In this document: piece by piece, positions 25,121-36,566 of the stretch
How positions within the stretch are numbered: the stretch's first letter is position 1
Layout of the letters: the number at the start of each line of letters is the position of its first letter
Assembly: GCA_963691655.1 (NCBI GenBank)
Contig: OY829327.1
Span: 53,270,079 to 53,334,078 of the forward strand
DNA: 64,000 bases
Direction: 5' to 3'
Source: Toxonevra muliebris
Lineage: Eukaryota; Arthropoda; Insecta; Diptera; Pallopteridae
Notes under the pieces: generated by a model
The model's database searches: none
What the model was told of the DNA's origin: nothing
What the model saw: the letters and a program-made list of their open reading frames with translations, nothing else
Translations under genes and position numbers: made by a program

Positions 25121-25670
25121 AACGCTATTTTGAATTCCCTTTTCTTAATTGTTTCGTTTTTCTACAAACTTTTATTCACCTTTTAATCGTTTAGACGATT
25201 AAAAGATGAGTTGTAAGCACGATTGTCACTTTGGTCCTTTTGGACCAAAAATTGTCCTTTTTTACGTTTTGTCCGCTGGTCCCTTTCTTCTGATTTGGTC
25301 CTTTTTTCTTTATTTTTCTATTTATTTTTACAACATCGCAACAGCAAATAAATAATTGTTATTATTGAATGTCAACTAATTATATCAGTTCAAACCATTT
25401 TATTTTAATGACATCGCTCTGTTCTAAAGTACCAAGTTCTGTAATTCATAAGATTTCAATCAAATGAGTCTTGTTTATTTGTATGTTTAGATAATTTTTT
25501 AAGTTATTTGATTTCAGTTTCTTGTGAAATATGAAAGCATTTTAATTTTTGGTCGGCAGGAGTACAAAATTTATGGAGGTTAATCGATCTTTGTGCTCAA
25601 TAATCTTATTTTGAAGTCTTTGGATCTCGTTATAAAGGGACCACAGAAATGTTTTCTTGATCAAATTTTC

Positions 25671-26580
25671 TTATCCTAAATATCGCAAAATGAATTTAAT
25701 ATAATTTGTAGTTTCGTTCCAATTTATCTTATCATCGATTATTAGGCTCAAGTAATTTATTTTAGTTTCACATGCTATTTCTTCATTCACAAACGTGTTA
25801 CCAGAAAATTCATTTATTGACGTTTTGCCAAAATGATTGTTGATAATAAGCATTTTAGTTTTCTATATACACTGAACTCTTTTTTACACGGTAGATGCTT
25901 TCTTCAGGAAACTGTGAAAAAATGCGACATGTGGTAAACTCATGTAAGATGAAAAAACTATAAATATTTTCCAAAAAAAAACCGTGCAAAAAAAGTTGAA
26001 ATCCATATTATACTAGTTTACACAAAAAATTATCAGAAGAAGAAAGAGTATTTTAGACTAACTGTGGATCGCTGAAAAAGAAGATTGCACTCATGTAGTT
26101 TTGCAAAAAAGCGTTTTCGAGAAATTTACAAAAAACGTCAGTTCCTGGTGTAAATCTTGATAATGGTTAATCCAATTGACATTAACTGTAAATCATTCGA
26201 AGTTCCTAAATAAATTGTTGGTCTCATCGGAATATTTTGTTGTTGTTTATGCATTTTGTGTGTTCAAGTTGAAGTACAACTAGATAAAGAAAAAAGAACT
26301 AAAATTTTTTTTTTTTTGGATTCGTGCTAGAACAAAAAATTCATTTAGAAAAGTGTATTTGCTCTTTTTGTAAACGGTGTTATTTCAAAATCGTGTAAAA
26401 AAAGACCGCGTGAAAAAAGAGTTTGGTGTATTTATTTTGAGATGATGTTCAGTGTATTTTTGTCATAGTTGATCTGTATTAACAATTCTTAGAAAGATTT
26501 TGTATTAAAAATTAATAATCCATCATCAGCGTAAAATTTGGAATCAAAGATTGAGTTTAAAAATGATCTAAATAGACAAC
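25671..26580 (-). mobile_element. Jockey-like reverse transcriptase remnant, split by a MITE
   Basis: On the minus strand, 26580-26430 reads LFRSFLNSIFDSKFYADDGL, with the RT active site FYADD at about 26530, then LLIQINYDKNTLNIIS. The same protein resumes at 25869-25671 with KTKMLIINNHFGK, then KINYLSLIIDDKINWNETTN, the usual post-active-site block (YLG-IIDDKLNW). Between the two halves lies an unrelated 559-bp MITE (25870-26428). One internal stop and the missing flanks show it is a dead fragment. Confidence 0.7.
25870..26428. mobile_element. TA-flanked MITE, probably pogo/mariner-type, inside an RT remnant
   Basis: The left end CACTGAACTCTTTTTTACAC and the right end, read in reverse as CACCAAACTCTTTTTTCACG, form about 20-bp inverted ends, each flanked by TA (25868-25869 and 26429-26430). 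TA duplication is the rule for Tc1/mariner/pogo elements. Subterminal GTGTAAAAAAA motifs recur inside. No transposase frame is present. Because it interrupts the RT reading frame cleanly, it inserted after the retrotransposon. Confidence 0.7.
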
Positions 26581-26661
26581 TGGTTAATTTGGATCATTAG
26601 GATACACCTAAAAACTTTGTTTAAACAATTTTTTCCAAATTTGGCAGTTCACATTTCTAAT

Positions 26662-26820
26662 TAATTATTAAAATTAATAGGCTTTGATGCCACAATGATG
26701 CCAGAAAAATGCCAAAAAGTAGCGGGTTCCGAAACGATCGCCAAATCTGCTAGTTCGATGAATTTTTTGACATTCTTCTAGCATTATTATTCATTCAAAG
26801 CCTATTAATTTTAATAATTA
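26662..26820. mobile_element. Hairpin MITE with perfect 26-bp inverted ends
   Basis: The 26 bases at 26662-26687 (TAATTATTAAAATTAATAGG and on to CTTTGA) are repeated exactly in reverse at 26795-26820. Pairing continues imperfectly inward over AATGCCA/TGACATT-type words, so most of the 159 bp can fold. No ORF. Confidence 0.75.
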
Positions 26821-28010
26821 TCTTTAATTGGTTAATTAGCCTTGCCAGTTATTTTTGCATTTTGTGTACCATTTATAAAGGTTAATAAGAAAGCGTTTGA
26901 CTTTTCAAGATTCCGGAACTTTCAAGACACATTAGGGGCATATAGATATTATCTGATTTCAAAACTTGTTTTACACTTGTATTCATCTATAAAAGTAGAA
27001 ACTTTCTGCCCTGTTATTTTTCGATTTGTTGACGTACTTGACCGTCTTATTATGTCCTAAAAATGTTCTTTGACGTATCCAGGTTTGTCCGCCTCTGTAT
27101 GTGCTACATGAACTTCTAAGTACTTTTAGGCGGTTATACGCAGTTAGAATTTTCAAAACATCGATTTTTTTAATCGATTTTCGTAATGGAAATATATTTA
27201 AGTATATTCCCTGGAATTTTCATATCGGTCCGACAAATATCCATATTTTTAAAGGCAAATTCACTATGTGTAGAGAGCTTGCAAAACTTTGAGCTCGTTT
27301 TTCTCAAAACTGTGTTTTCAAAGTCGGTGATTCAAGATTTCTCAAAAACAGGCTCAACCGCTTAGCACACAAGCTTTATAAATATGGTATATTTCTTAGT
27401 AATTGATCGAAGAATTTATTTCCGATAAATATTTATCATTTTATAACAATTTAAGGCCAAAATTTTCATCAAAAATTAAAATTTTTTTCTGTAAGGCCGA
27501 CATTTTGTTAAAAATTGATATTTTGATTATTCTTTTGATCAATTACTAGATATCCGATCCAGAGATATCGTGCTCACCTTTTTTTAGAGGACTTCTCGGA
27601 GATCATCTACAAGACCTTTAAAAATCATAATTTCTTTAATAAAGTTAAAAATGAATTAATATGTATGTAAAATTTTATATTAATGCAATAAAATGCCTTT
27701 TCAGAAAAAGTACTTGAAAAAAGTGTTTTTTTTTCGGTCTCCTAAGTGATTATATAATTCCTTGACATAAAGACCGATGTTTTTGACATATGAAACGCGA
27801 TTCCCAGAACTAACATTCTGCCTTTTGAAAATAAATAGTTTTAGTTCCTCAGTCTTAATAATCTTAATTTTTGTTTTTAATATTTAATTTTATCATGATT
27901 TTTGAGGTCTATAAATAAATTCCAAAAAACAAATAAATATCCAGACCACAAACTTGGGAAGAAATTTTTCTGCGACTAAAATTGCGAAATATTAAACAAG
28001 AATTAATAAT

Positions 28011-28110
28011 CAGGGGTGCGATTCTGTAACTTTCTAAGCGACCGACAGTCGTTAAACAAGAAAAACGCCTAATAATGTACTAATTCTGTAACTCTGTGTT
28101 AACGACAATT
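28011..28110. mobile_element. Harbinger-like terminal sequence (GATTCTGTAAC end)
   Basis: The sequence GGGTGCGATTCTGTAACTTT starts near 28014, and a second ATTCTGTAACTCTG follows at about 28083. Ends of this form are common in PIF/Harbinger elements and their MITEs. It lies about 0.9 kb from the Harbinger nuclease exon on the opposite strand, so both may come from one element. The matching second end was not found. Confidence 0.4.
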
Positions 28111-28688
28111 ATCCCTAAAAATTCTTTGCTACAATTATCTCTCAGAAAAGTGAAAAAAGTGGCAACGTTGGCAAATGGTATTTCTATTACATTTTTTTTA
28201 TTTATTAATTTTAAATTTTTAACGTAGGGTTACACATAAAAATATTTAAATTAATATTAAAAATATAAAAAGAGTTATATCCATGGCGATTTACATATGC
28301 TTCTTCGTAATCGTTTGGTCCCGAATAGCAACAAAGCTACAGTCAGTTGAACAGATGGCATATTCAAAAGGACTGCGCTCCCGGATCACATTTTTTTGAT
28401 TTGATTGCGTCTGTTACCTCATGGATGCTTCGACATATCAACGGCTGACTTATCGAAATGCCCACTGCTTACCCACTGGCCGCTGGTAGCATCCAGTAGA
28501 AGTGTAGAGCAGCAAACATCTAAAGATTTTTTATTGGTTCGACCTCCATACAACATCTTATTATATAAAATCGTATGTGTGATGTATGTAATAGCATCAC
28601 GCCTAAACAATAGAAAGTATCAAACCCATATTCACATCATATATTTATTTATTGTTAAGGTCGGTTTATCTCTTTGTGGGACTCACTA

Positions 28689-28925
28689 GGTGTCGCTGAC
28701 GTCAAGATATTTCGACAAATTGTATCTATGGTCCGATTTAGCTTATATTTAGAATATACATATGTTAATTATATGCAACCAAATATTTTTTAAAAAAATG
28801 GACCCGGTAGGTGGCGTTGGAGCCAAGATATTTTGATGAGTTTTATTTATGGTCCGATTTAATTCATATTCAGAATATATGTTAACTATATAGTCAGCTA
28901 GTTTTCTACAAATTTTTACTTGCTT
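28689..28925. repeat. Two diverged tandem copies of a 121-bp unit
   Basis: Unit 1 starts at 28689 (GGTGTCGCTGACGTCAAGAT) and unit 2 at 28810 (GGTGGCGTTGGAGCCAAGAT). Both continue through ATGGTCCGATTTA and an AGAATATA-rich part. They look roughly 75-80% alike by eye. The array directly adjoins the broken end of the Harbinger exon. Confidence 0.75.
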
Positions 28926-28934
28926 TTTCGCAAA

Positions 28935-29141
28935 TTATGCAGTAATTCGGTGCCCTTTTAGTTCCTCCCTGATTTCGCTAATAACAGTTTGTACAAGGTC
29001 GAGAGTAATGCGGTACAACTTTTTAAACTCCTCATCATCCAAATGGAAGGGGTCATCAACAAAACGTAAATTTGCCCGATGTACAACAACGTTGTCATTT
29101 TCTGCTGTGATTATGTCGTACGCCAAATAATTAAATGCCAT
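28935..29141 (-). pseudogene. PIF/Harbinger nuclease N-terminal exon
   Basis: The ATG-started frame of 68 codons (MAFNYLAYDIITAENDNVVV) contains RFVDDPFHLDDEEFKKLYRI followed by LDLVQTVISEIREELKGHR. This is the N-terminal region typical of insect Harbinger nucleases (the DDPF-L-D-EF---YRLT block). A splice acceptor CTCCAG lies 3 nt before the ATG. The DDE catalytic core that should follow is missing; the frame stops after HRITA and runs into a 121-bp tandem repeat. It is a truncated remnant, probably belonging with the Harbinger-like end at 28013. Confidence 0.6.
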
Positions 29142-29770
29142 CTTCTGGAGTAGAAAAAATAAAAATTTTTAATTAAATTTGCATGTTTCTTAATTAATTA
29201 AGCAATTTACTTTAAATATTTCACAAAATTTCTTCTAAATTTCAATACAAATGTGTTTCGATTATTGTCGCAAAGCTTAACGACACCAAATTTTCCTCAG
29301 ACATCAATTTATAACACTTTTTGCACTTAGTATTCAGCTCCCTTCGACCGAAATAAAAAACTTTGACCCACTGTAAAAAAAAACTGAGACGTGCTGGACT
29401 ATAAGTTTGTTTGACAACATTCCCTTTCAGGATCATATGGTGGTTATTCTGTTGCAAAAATGCTGTTGGACTGTGTAATTAAATAACTACTATAAAAATT
29501 AATAAGTATGATCATTTATATTTAAACCAACTAAAGAATGAAATATATTGTAATCCGAAGTAATAAAAATGTAAACCAAGAGATAAGCTTTCTAGACGAC
29601 ATCGGAAAAAAGTATTTGCCTTTATTCCAAAAGTATTGAATGAAATTCGAAATATTAATTTAAAAAAATAAATAAAAATTAATAAGAGACAAAATACGTA
29701 AAAGTTTTGTATAGCAACATCTTTGGATAGAAGTTTTAATAAAGCAGTAATAAAAATCTTCCCAATGTGC

Positions 29771-30669
29771 CAAGGCCGTATTTAGGGGGAGGTTTTGGGG
29801 GTTCTGAACCCTCCCCCCCCCGGAATCTGGAAACTTTATTCTAATTTTAGAGATTAATTGCTAATGGATGGAGAAAAAAGTCAAAATAAAATCTATTTAA
29901 CGATATTTTTTACTTCCATCGGTTTTTTTTTTCTAAAAAGTGATATATAAAAAAAATAAATTTGAAATCTTGCGATCAAATCCACTTTGTTTTCTTCGAC
30001 ATGAGGTTTGACTACGGATTCAAAAAGAGAAGGTGATACTGAGCACTTCTGCATTCATATTTTTTCTAGGTCAGTAACTGTTTTTGATTTAAAATTTCGT
30101 CCTGAATCAGTTTGAAAAGTTTAAAAATTAATAAAAATAGAAAAAATTATCGGATCCTTTTAAAATTAGACTTGCTTGAACCCCAATTTTGCCTAAAACG
30201 GGACGTGATGGAAAGTTTTTGACCTCAGATTCGTGTTCAACGTGAAAAATTCTTTCGCAAAAACTCCAGTAAAACCCATGCAGTTTTGGAGGCAATCTCA
30301 AAATATAATTAATTTTTTAACGCATTATTGGTCAGAGCACCACGAAAGATCTCAACCTCATTAGGGTTCCTTCTATTTTTGTAATTTTTTTGAGGCTGAG
30401 TACATCATCAGTAGTGGGAAGTCAATGAGTTAATGAAATTATGTCCTCCACGATAAAAAAAATGCATTAGAATGCACATTGAATATTTATTTGAAAAAAT
30501 TTAATTTGATTATTCTGTGAATTTTTAGTCACTTTTAGCCATTTTTTTGAGGTTAATGTATCATCGATTTAATTTATTGTATTTAATTGTATCAGTTTGT
30601 TAAAAATTATTTATGAATATTTTCTTCGAATGAAAAACCCCCGAAAAAAAAATTCTGGCTACGGCCCTG
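29771..30669 (+). mobile_element. hAT-like non-autonomous element, copy A (899 bp)
   Basis: The ends are CAAGGCCGTATTTAGGGGG and, in reverse, CAGGGCCGTAGCCAGAATTT; they share CARGGCCGTA. The flanks are CAATGTGC (29763-29770) and CAACGTGC (30670-30677), a 7/8 match and the expected hAT 8-bp target duplication. The body is G-rich near the ends and has no ORF. A second copy in the opposite orientation lies at 50303-51268 and shares internal blocks such as TTTTTGACCTCAGATTCGTG (30214). Transposition by a hAT transposase is inferred from end form and duplication size. Confidence 0.75.
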
Positions 30670-30689
30670 CAACGTGCCTTTTACGACGC

Positions 30690-30881
30690 ACTTCTTACTT
30701 TTTTAAACTAATCTTAGCCTCCTTAGGGATTCATTGAAGACTTTTTTCGCCCGTCGCCAGAAAACTTATCCGCGAATCGCCATTCGAAATGGCGCAATTT
30801 CTCCCGAAAGATGGAACTTCCGCGATCAGAATTGTCGGCGAATCGTGGAAGGATCTTCCGGGATCGAAAATAATAGCTGGG
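30690..30881 (+). repeat. Right end of a CCCAGC-type element with CGCGA-rich subterminal part
   Basis: This stretch is GC-richer than its surroundings, with repeated TTCCGCGATC/GGCGAATC words, and ends GGCGAATCGTGGAAGGATCT ... AATAGCTGGG. It parallels the right end of the element at 11229-11898 (GCGAATCATGGAAAATACTA then GCTGGG). Confidence 0.4.
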
Positions 30882-31734
30882 TTCCCTTGTATTTTTCAGC
30901 AAGCATATATTTGTTTTCACACGTGTGACCAAATATGTGTGTGTTTATTTGTATATGTGATTTTCTATTGTTGTTGTGAGTTTCAATTGCTACTGCTACG
31001 TTATCCTTACTGCAACACTCGCCCTTTTGGTTAATAGTTCTTTTGTTAAAAGTCAATGAATATTTCATTTAAAAGTAGAAAAAGAAATGGAAATGGAAAT
31101 GAGGGATAAAAATCAAATGGAATTAACTTTGGTTTCAAGTGTTACATTTTTTTTGTTTTGTTTGAAAATGTATTGTTGTTGCTCGTGTTTTACGTAAGTT
31201 GTGAGCATGATCGCAATATATTGGATATGGTTGCAGTGTATTTATTTCATTTATATAGTTCATTTTGCAAAGCAATTTGTTAGCACATAAGTCCCTTTTT
31301 TAATAGAATTTATTGGAATAAATTTCAATAAAAGTGATTTTTTGAACGCTTTTTGAATGTGAATAAAATAAAATGAAAGCCATTTTAGCCTTTTTAATGT
31401 CTTAACACTTGAATAACGAAAGGTTCAATATTTAATACTGGAATGGGAAAATATGCGAACATCAGAACGGCGCATTTATGCATCAACCCACACGCAACTA
31501 GTTTTGAGACATGGACGGACATTTTTCTAAGTATTTTCGTTTGCGGATATTCCCACATATGTAAAGACACCGACTGTTTCAATTATTTTTTAATTTTTTT
31601 AAATCGAAAATTGCTTCAGTCTATACATTATTAAGAGTTAAAAAACTTTTGACGGATGATACATTATAGTATTTTCCTGGTTACCAAAGAAAATACTGAC
31701 TTTGCTTTTTCAATTTTTATTCGACTGATTATAG

Positions 31735-32710
31735 TGTAGTTAGGCAATACTTTGCCACTGCTGTGGGGTGGTAAGGTGGCTTTTGGTGTCACATTCTCAT
31801 TTCGCCAATGGACGTTTTTTTTCCAGATCCAGTTCGTGAGATCAAGGAACTGGAGAAGCTTTTCAATCTCAACTCTGGAAATCTCAGATATGTTGTCTAG
31901 GAAGGGTTAATGGAATATGTTGAATCTGGTATTGGCAAGACCCGGGCAATCACAAACGAAGTGGGAAAGAGTTTTTTTCTGTTCCAAATTCTTAGAACTT
32001 CTGCAATGTGTGTTGTATTGGATACGAAGTCTAGCCGCATTTGCCCCTAATAACCAGTAACTCTTTAGAACTGCTGTCAGTCTGGCTACATTCAGACAGA
32101 TGTGCTCAATTAGGTACCTACTCTATTCCTAGTACAACAGTAATATTTTATATTGCAGTACTAGTCATTCAAGCTTAAAATAATGTGGAATATTATCAAA
32201 AAATTTATAGTCATGTTTTGGCCATGTTTTCTTGGTTGCAGCGTAGATGGAAGGTCTTCCCTATCTGATATCTGCAAGGACAAAGAAGAGATGTGCTCAG
32301 GAGAAATGCTATGAAAGTAGCTTTCTCAATCTCGTCTGGTAATTTGGTCGGCGATTTGCAGGTCTGGGAAATACTGAAGTGAGGTGTTCTGAGTAGACAC
32401 TAAAGTTCTTTCCCAATCTGCTAGAAAGAATGTATCGAACTCCTTTTCGGTATTAAGTATATATATTTTCAGTGTATGATCATTTAATTTGAGGAGAGTA
32501 AATCCTCTTAATCTTTGTAGTTAATATATTGGTTTGATCAGAATAATTGGATTTACTCCCAGGCCCAGAGTTGATTCAAGTGCTGCTTATTATGTTTGGA
32601 AACTCGAACCACCACATGGTCCGCATACACTACGACCTTAAACACCCTTCTGCTGAATTCAGAAAATAGAATCATCAGCCATAATAATAGGGAGAAGACT
32701 CCCGTTTACA
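31735..32710 (-). mobile_element. Broken non-LTR retrotransposon fragment: RT core, deletion, then zinc C-terminus
   Basis: Read on the minus strand, about 32700-32560 gives KVVVYADHVVV, an RT active site mutated from YADD, followed in another frame by LGLGVNP. About 32530-32450 gives LLKLNDHTLKIYILNTE. After a stretch with no recognisable domain, 32105-31850 gives HICLNVARLTAVLKSYWLLG, a decayed zinc motif (CRSSKNLE then HFVCDCPGLA) and PFLDNISEISRVEIEKLLQF, the usual end of RNase H-type elements. The RNase H core is deleted. A related copy is seen at 59225-61100. Confidence 0.75.
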
Positions 32711-34600
32711 TTATAGCAGAAGTAAATTTTTTTGGTTTTTAAGGTTGGATTCTAAATACTCAGTATTACAAACTGATATTTACGTTTGGTCGGTCAATTC
32801 ACTCAAAAACTAATCTCAGCGCTTAGATTTCAAACACTTTAACTGCAAATAACTTTGCGGTCTAATCGAAAGTTCAAGTAAGGGAGAGGCACATCAAAAT
32901 GCTTTCGAAACCACTTAACTTGAGAGGGATATTTGAAAAGAAAGTATAGCCATGTAGGCATATGCAAACAGACGTAAGTGTTTTCCAAAGAAAATCCCAA
33001 CTCTATTCAGTAGAAAAAAGGTGTATGTGGTGAGTGGAAGGAAGGAATCAAGTAAGTTAGTCAAGTTTTAAAGTGCTCACACCAACTTTTTTTCACACAT
33101 TCACAATTTTAAAAAGGAGCAATAAAATAAAAGAAAGAAATGCCAAAGTGAAAGAGAAACAGCAACAAACCCCAAAAAAAAATTAAGAGATTTGTTGAAC
33201 TAAAGTGAGTTCCACTAGTAAATTGTGGTTAAAATCAGAGAATCCGCAAGATGTCATGTTAAATTATGGCAAATAAAGCCAATGTGGAGAACGTGTGCTG
33301 TGAGCCTCAACCTCAACACACACCAGACCTTCGCTAAAATCAACAGCAGCAGCAACAACAGCAAGCAACAACAGCGTTGAAATTGAAGTTGTGTTTTTGG
33401 ATTGATTGGGTAAAACGAGAAGTGAGTGATTGGAAGGAGAGGAAAAATGAGGAGGGATGTGAGGCAGCGAATCAAAGTGTGCTCAAGTGTGAAGGCAATG
33501 TTTCCGCAATTTATTTATTTTGCTAGCAAATTGCTTCGACTCAATCAAGTTGTCTATTACAGCAAAGTAACAGCAGCAGCATTCGTCAATATACAAAGAA
33601 TAAGAAAATACACAAACACAATTGGAATTGTACGCTTAAGTGAATGGAAGGCATACAAATACACACACACACACAAACACACCCACGTATGCAGCACCAC
33701 ACAATTATTACATGCGCCATGAGTTGTCAAGTCCATTTAACAAATCAAAGAATTCTATCAAATAATAAGCAAGGAAGAAGTAAACGAAACTGAAAGGAAG
33801 GGAAGTCTGCAAAACAATGGCACGAAACAAACAAAAGTGTTGATCTACGCAATAATAAATAAAACATTTTTTCACTTCGTCTTTCCTCTTTTTCCACTAT
33901 GTAGTATTTCATTTTAATTTGCCCGAAAAATTCCTTTCTAATTTCTTTTAATTCCCGCTGCAATTAATTACAACTTCTCCAGAACAGCAACTTTTATCCA
34001 TTCACTCGCGCTCTCGAGCATCCTCCACTGGACTCGCTTTAATTAGCAAAATTCAAGTTAAATGCAATGTGCTTAAGCTCTCCCATGCGATTTGTTTTTA
34101 TTCATTCCATGCAAGTGTAAGCGAACGAATTGAGTGAATGAAAAAAGAAGCAGCAAGCTAAACTTTTCTTTTGCAAAACTTTATCGTTTTTATTTCTCAG
34201 TTTTATTTCATTCTATCGATAACCACAACTCACACCGCCCCCTGCATCCTATTGCCAATCTATCTTGTATCTTTTGTGTAAGCCGCAAATTTTAACGTAA
34301 AATTCCATGCTGCACACAGTGTTCAGTTGAGTGGATGTGGTAAAAATTTGACTTGGTTGCAATTTTCATTTCCAGCAAGTAAACGAGTTCACTTTGAGTA
34401 TTAAATTGATTTAATTTTCTTATTTGGTTTGTACTTAATTTATTTTTTATTGCATTATTTCCAAGTACCCATACAAAATTTTATATTTATAGTAACACCA
34501 ATTTCAATAGTTCAATTTACATCTTAATAGTTAAGTAGTAAGAATGGAATTGGCCAATAGATTCATTGAACATAGATACATTCATCAAAAGCGAGAACAC
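32711..34600. other. No recognisable gene; simple repeats
   Basis: CAG/CAA runs near 33340-33375 and a CA run near 33662. This part looks less repeat-derived than its surroundings and might be single-copy or regulatory DNA, but nothing in it is diagnostic. Confidence 0.5.
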
Positions 34601-34610
34601 TATATTTTTA

Positions 34611-34680
34611 CGCCGGTAATCTAGTGACAGCGTGCTAGACTATCATCATAAGAGTCCAAGGTTCTATTCACTGCATGGCT
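34611..34680 (+). repeat. tRNA-like sequence, probable SINE head
   Basis: GCCGGTAATCTAGTGACAGC (A-box-like), GTGCTAGACTATCATCATAA (anticodon arm position) and AAGGTTCTATTCACTG (B-box-like, 34658) come in tRNA order and spacing. Several key bases are changed. A T-rich, body-like sequence follows. Confidence 0.4.
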
Positions 34681-35212
34681 TGGCTTTATACTTTTTCCTA
34701 TTATTTCTACTTTCAACAAATATCAATAATCAAAAATTCGACAACAATCCTATCCAGCCGATCGACTAAAAAACCATTAGCAGCAACGGCATCTTTTTTT
34801 TGAATGACGTAACAACTTACTCTTCGAAGTAATAAAAATAAAGTTGGGGGCAAATATATGCTTTAACCTAAAAAATGGGGTTTTCGGCCCTAAGATCAGA
34901 TTTTGAGGGCCAAATCAAAATTGTGAGTATGCAGTACTTTTCTACAGAATACATAAGACACTCGAAGAGGAAGTAGTTTGGCTTTCATTTTTTTGATATA
35001 TCTCATAAATTTTTAAATCAAATGAAATTGATTTCAAAAGTTGAAAAATGTATTTTGAACGTTGATTTTTTGATAAGTTCGCAGTTCTCTGCGCTAAGCC
35101 TTAGACCTAAAAGTAAAAGTATGATATTTTTTTAAACCGGCAATCTTTATTCTATTAAATAAATAACGAAACTATGTAATTTCAATCATTTTATTTTTAT
35201 GTAAAGCAATAT

Positions 35213-35374
35213 TTGAAAAAAGCAGGCATAAAATCACAGAAATCGATCAGAAACAGCAGAGATATGAACTTTATTGAGAACTGTTGGGTAGCTCTAAAAA
35301 AATATGTTGTGAAAAGGAACTCGAATAATTTGATAAGAAGTCGGCAAAAACCGAAGCTTAGAGTAGCAAAATAA
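35213..35374 (+). pseudogene. Tc1/mariner-type transposase C-terminal fragment
   Basis: The frame reads LKKAGIKSQKSIRNSRDMNF followed by IENCWVALKKYVVKRNSNN. This matches the end of the Tc1-like DDE domain, whose usual form is SPDMNPIENVWAWLKK, and it includes the third catalytic acid (E of IEN). The rest of the transposase is missing upstream, and no inverted repeats were identified around it. It is a dead remnant lying about 150 bp before a non-LTR fragment. Confidence 0.6.
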
Positions 35375-35520
35375 AATCGATGCCACGCCTGCTACTTAAG
35401 CATTAAGTGGGTACATTAAATATTAAATCCTTTACTTTAAAGTAAATCTAATTAAAAAATAATTTTTTTAACAAGTAAAATTAAAAAAAATCAAATGTAG
35501 GACGGATTTTCTTGAAGTAA

Positions 35521-36245
35521 ATGGTATTTTTTTTTAGTGATGGGAACATCGCTATCATGTCGGATAGCCAGGCAGCCATTCGAGCATTATGCTCCTCAGA
35601 GATTCACTCTAAACTGGTGTGGGACTGTTTGAGCAAGCTTAATCAACTGGGCAAGGACAACAAAGCCGCTCAATGTTGGGTTCCTGGACACGTAGGAATA
35701 GAGGGTAATGAGCAGGCAGACGAGCTTGCCAGAAAGGGGGCAGCGACCACTTTCGTGCGACCTGAACCCTTCTGTGGAATACGAGATAGCATAATCAGGG
35801 AAGTACTCAGGCAGGAAGAGAAAAACAAGAGGCAATAATCTTTCGGGACTGAGGCAATTCAAAACGCTTCTAGGTAACTATAACAAGAATAGATACGCAT
35901 TCTGCATTGGTCTCAACAAAAACAGTCTGCGTATATTATCTGGTATTCTGTCTGAGCACTGCGGGCTCAGAGAACACCTTTGCAAAATAGGAGTTGAGGA
36001 AAGCTCAATATGTAGGTTTTGTAATGAGGTAGATGAATCACAGATGATCCACAAAAGAATGAAATATCTGAGTATGTACGAAGTGCCCAGTACAGAACTA
36101 GCATCCATAGATGCGGGCGCAATACTCAAATTCTTGAGGGAGATTGAATTGGATGATACACTCTAGGCAATCAGACTGGTTAGAGAAGAGGGACGTACAA
36201 TATATCTTATAGCTCGCGGTACAAATACATAAACCTCTCTAATAC
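35521..36245 (+). mobile_element. Non-LTR retrotransposon 3' fragment with RNase H and zinc-binding C-terminus
   Basis: The 5' part is an RNase H domain: SDSQAAIRAL (from about 35557) and WVPGHVGIEGNEQADELARK (from about 35677). The second part continues in another frame after a frameshift near 35838: LRQFKTLLGNYNKNRYAFCI, then a partial zinc motif CRFCNEVDESQMIH. The usual second CxxxxC half is lost. The 3' end is a short AATAC/ACAAT tail at about 36235-36252. EN and RT are missing, so the copy is 5'-truncated. RNase H-bearing non-LTR clades include I, R1 and LOA; I cannot choose between them. Confidence 0.8.
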
Positions 36246-36252
36246 AATACAA

Positions 36253-36566
36253 TAGTGATGAGAACTATCAAATAAAAACTATTGAATTATTCGATAGCTA
36301 AAAAATTTCTATTCATTTGATAGTTGTGAAAAAATCACTCGAGTAATTTTTTTTTTTTGAAAATGTGTGAATAAAAGAATTCGACTGAACAAATCGTTCG
36401 ATCATTTAAATCATTCACTCAGCCTTTCAATAGTGGAAATCACTCGATAGTTTTTATCACTACTAACTAGTTCAAATAAATGAATGAATGAAAAATTGTT
36501 CGATAGTCAAAATCATTCAGTTACTAACTATCGATAGTTGAAATCACGCGATAGTTCCCATTACTA
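36253..36566. mobile_element. MITE with TAGTGATGRGAACTATC ends and internal CGATAG motifs
   Basis: The left end TAGTGATGAGAACTATC and the reverse complement of the right end TAGTAATGGGAACTATC match at 15 of 17 bases. The 314-bp body is full of CGATAG/CTATCG and TCATTCA motifs in both orientations, like the subterminal repeats of DNA transposons. No ORF is present. No clear target duplication remains, because the left flank is the tail of the non-LTR fragment. The end sequence is hAT-like, but superfamily assignment is tentative. Confidence 0.6.
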
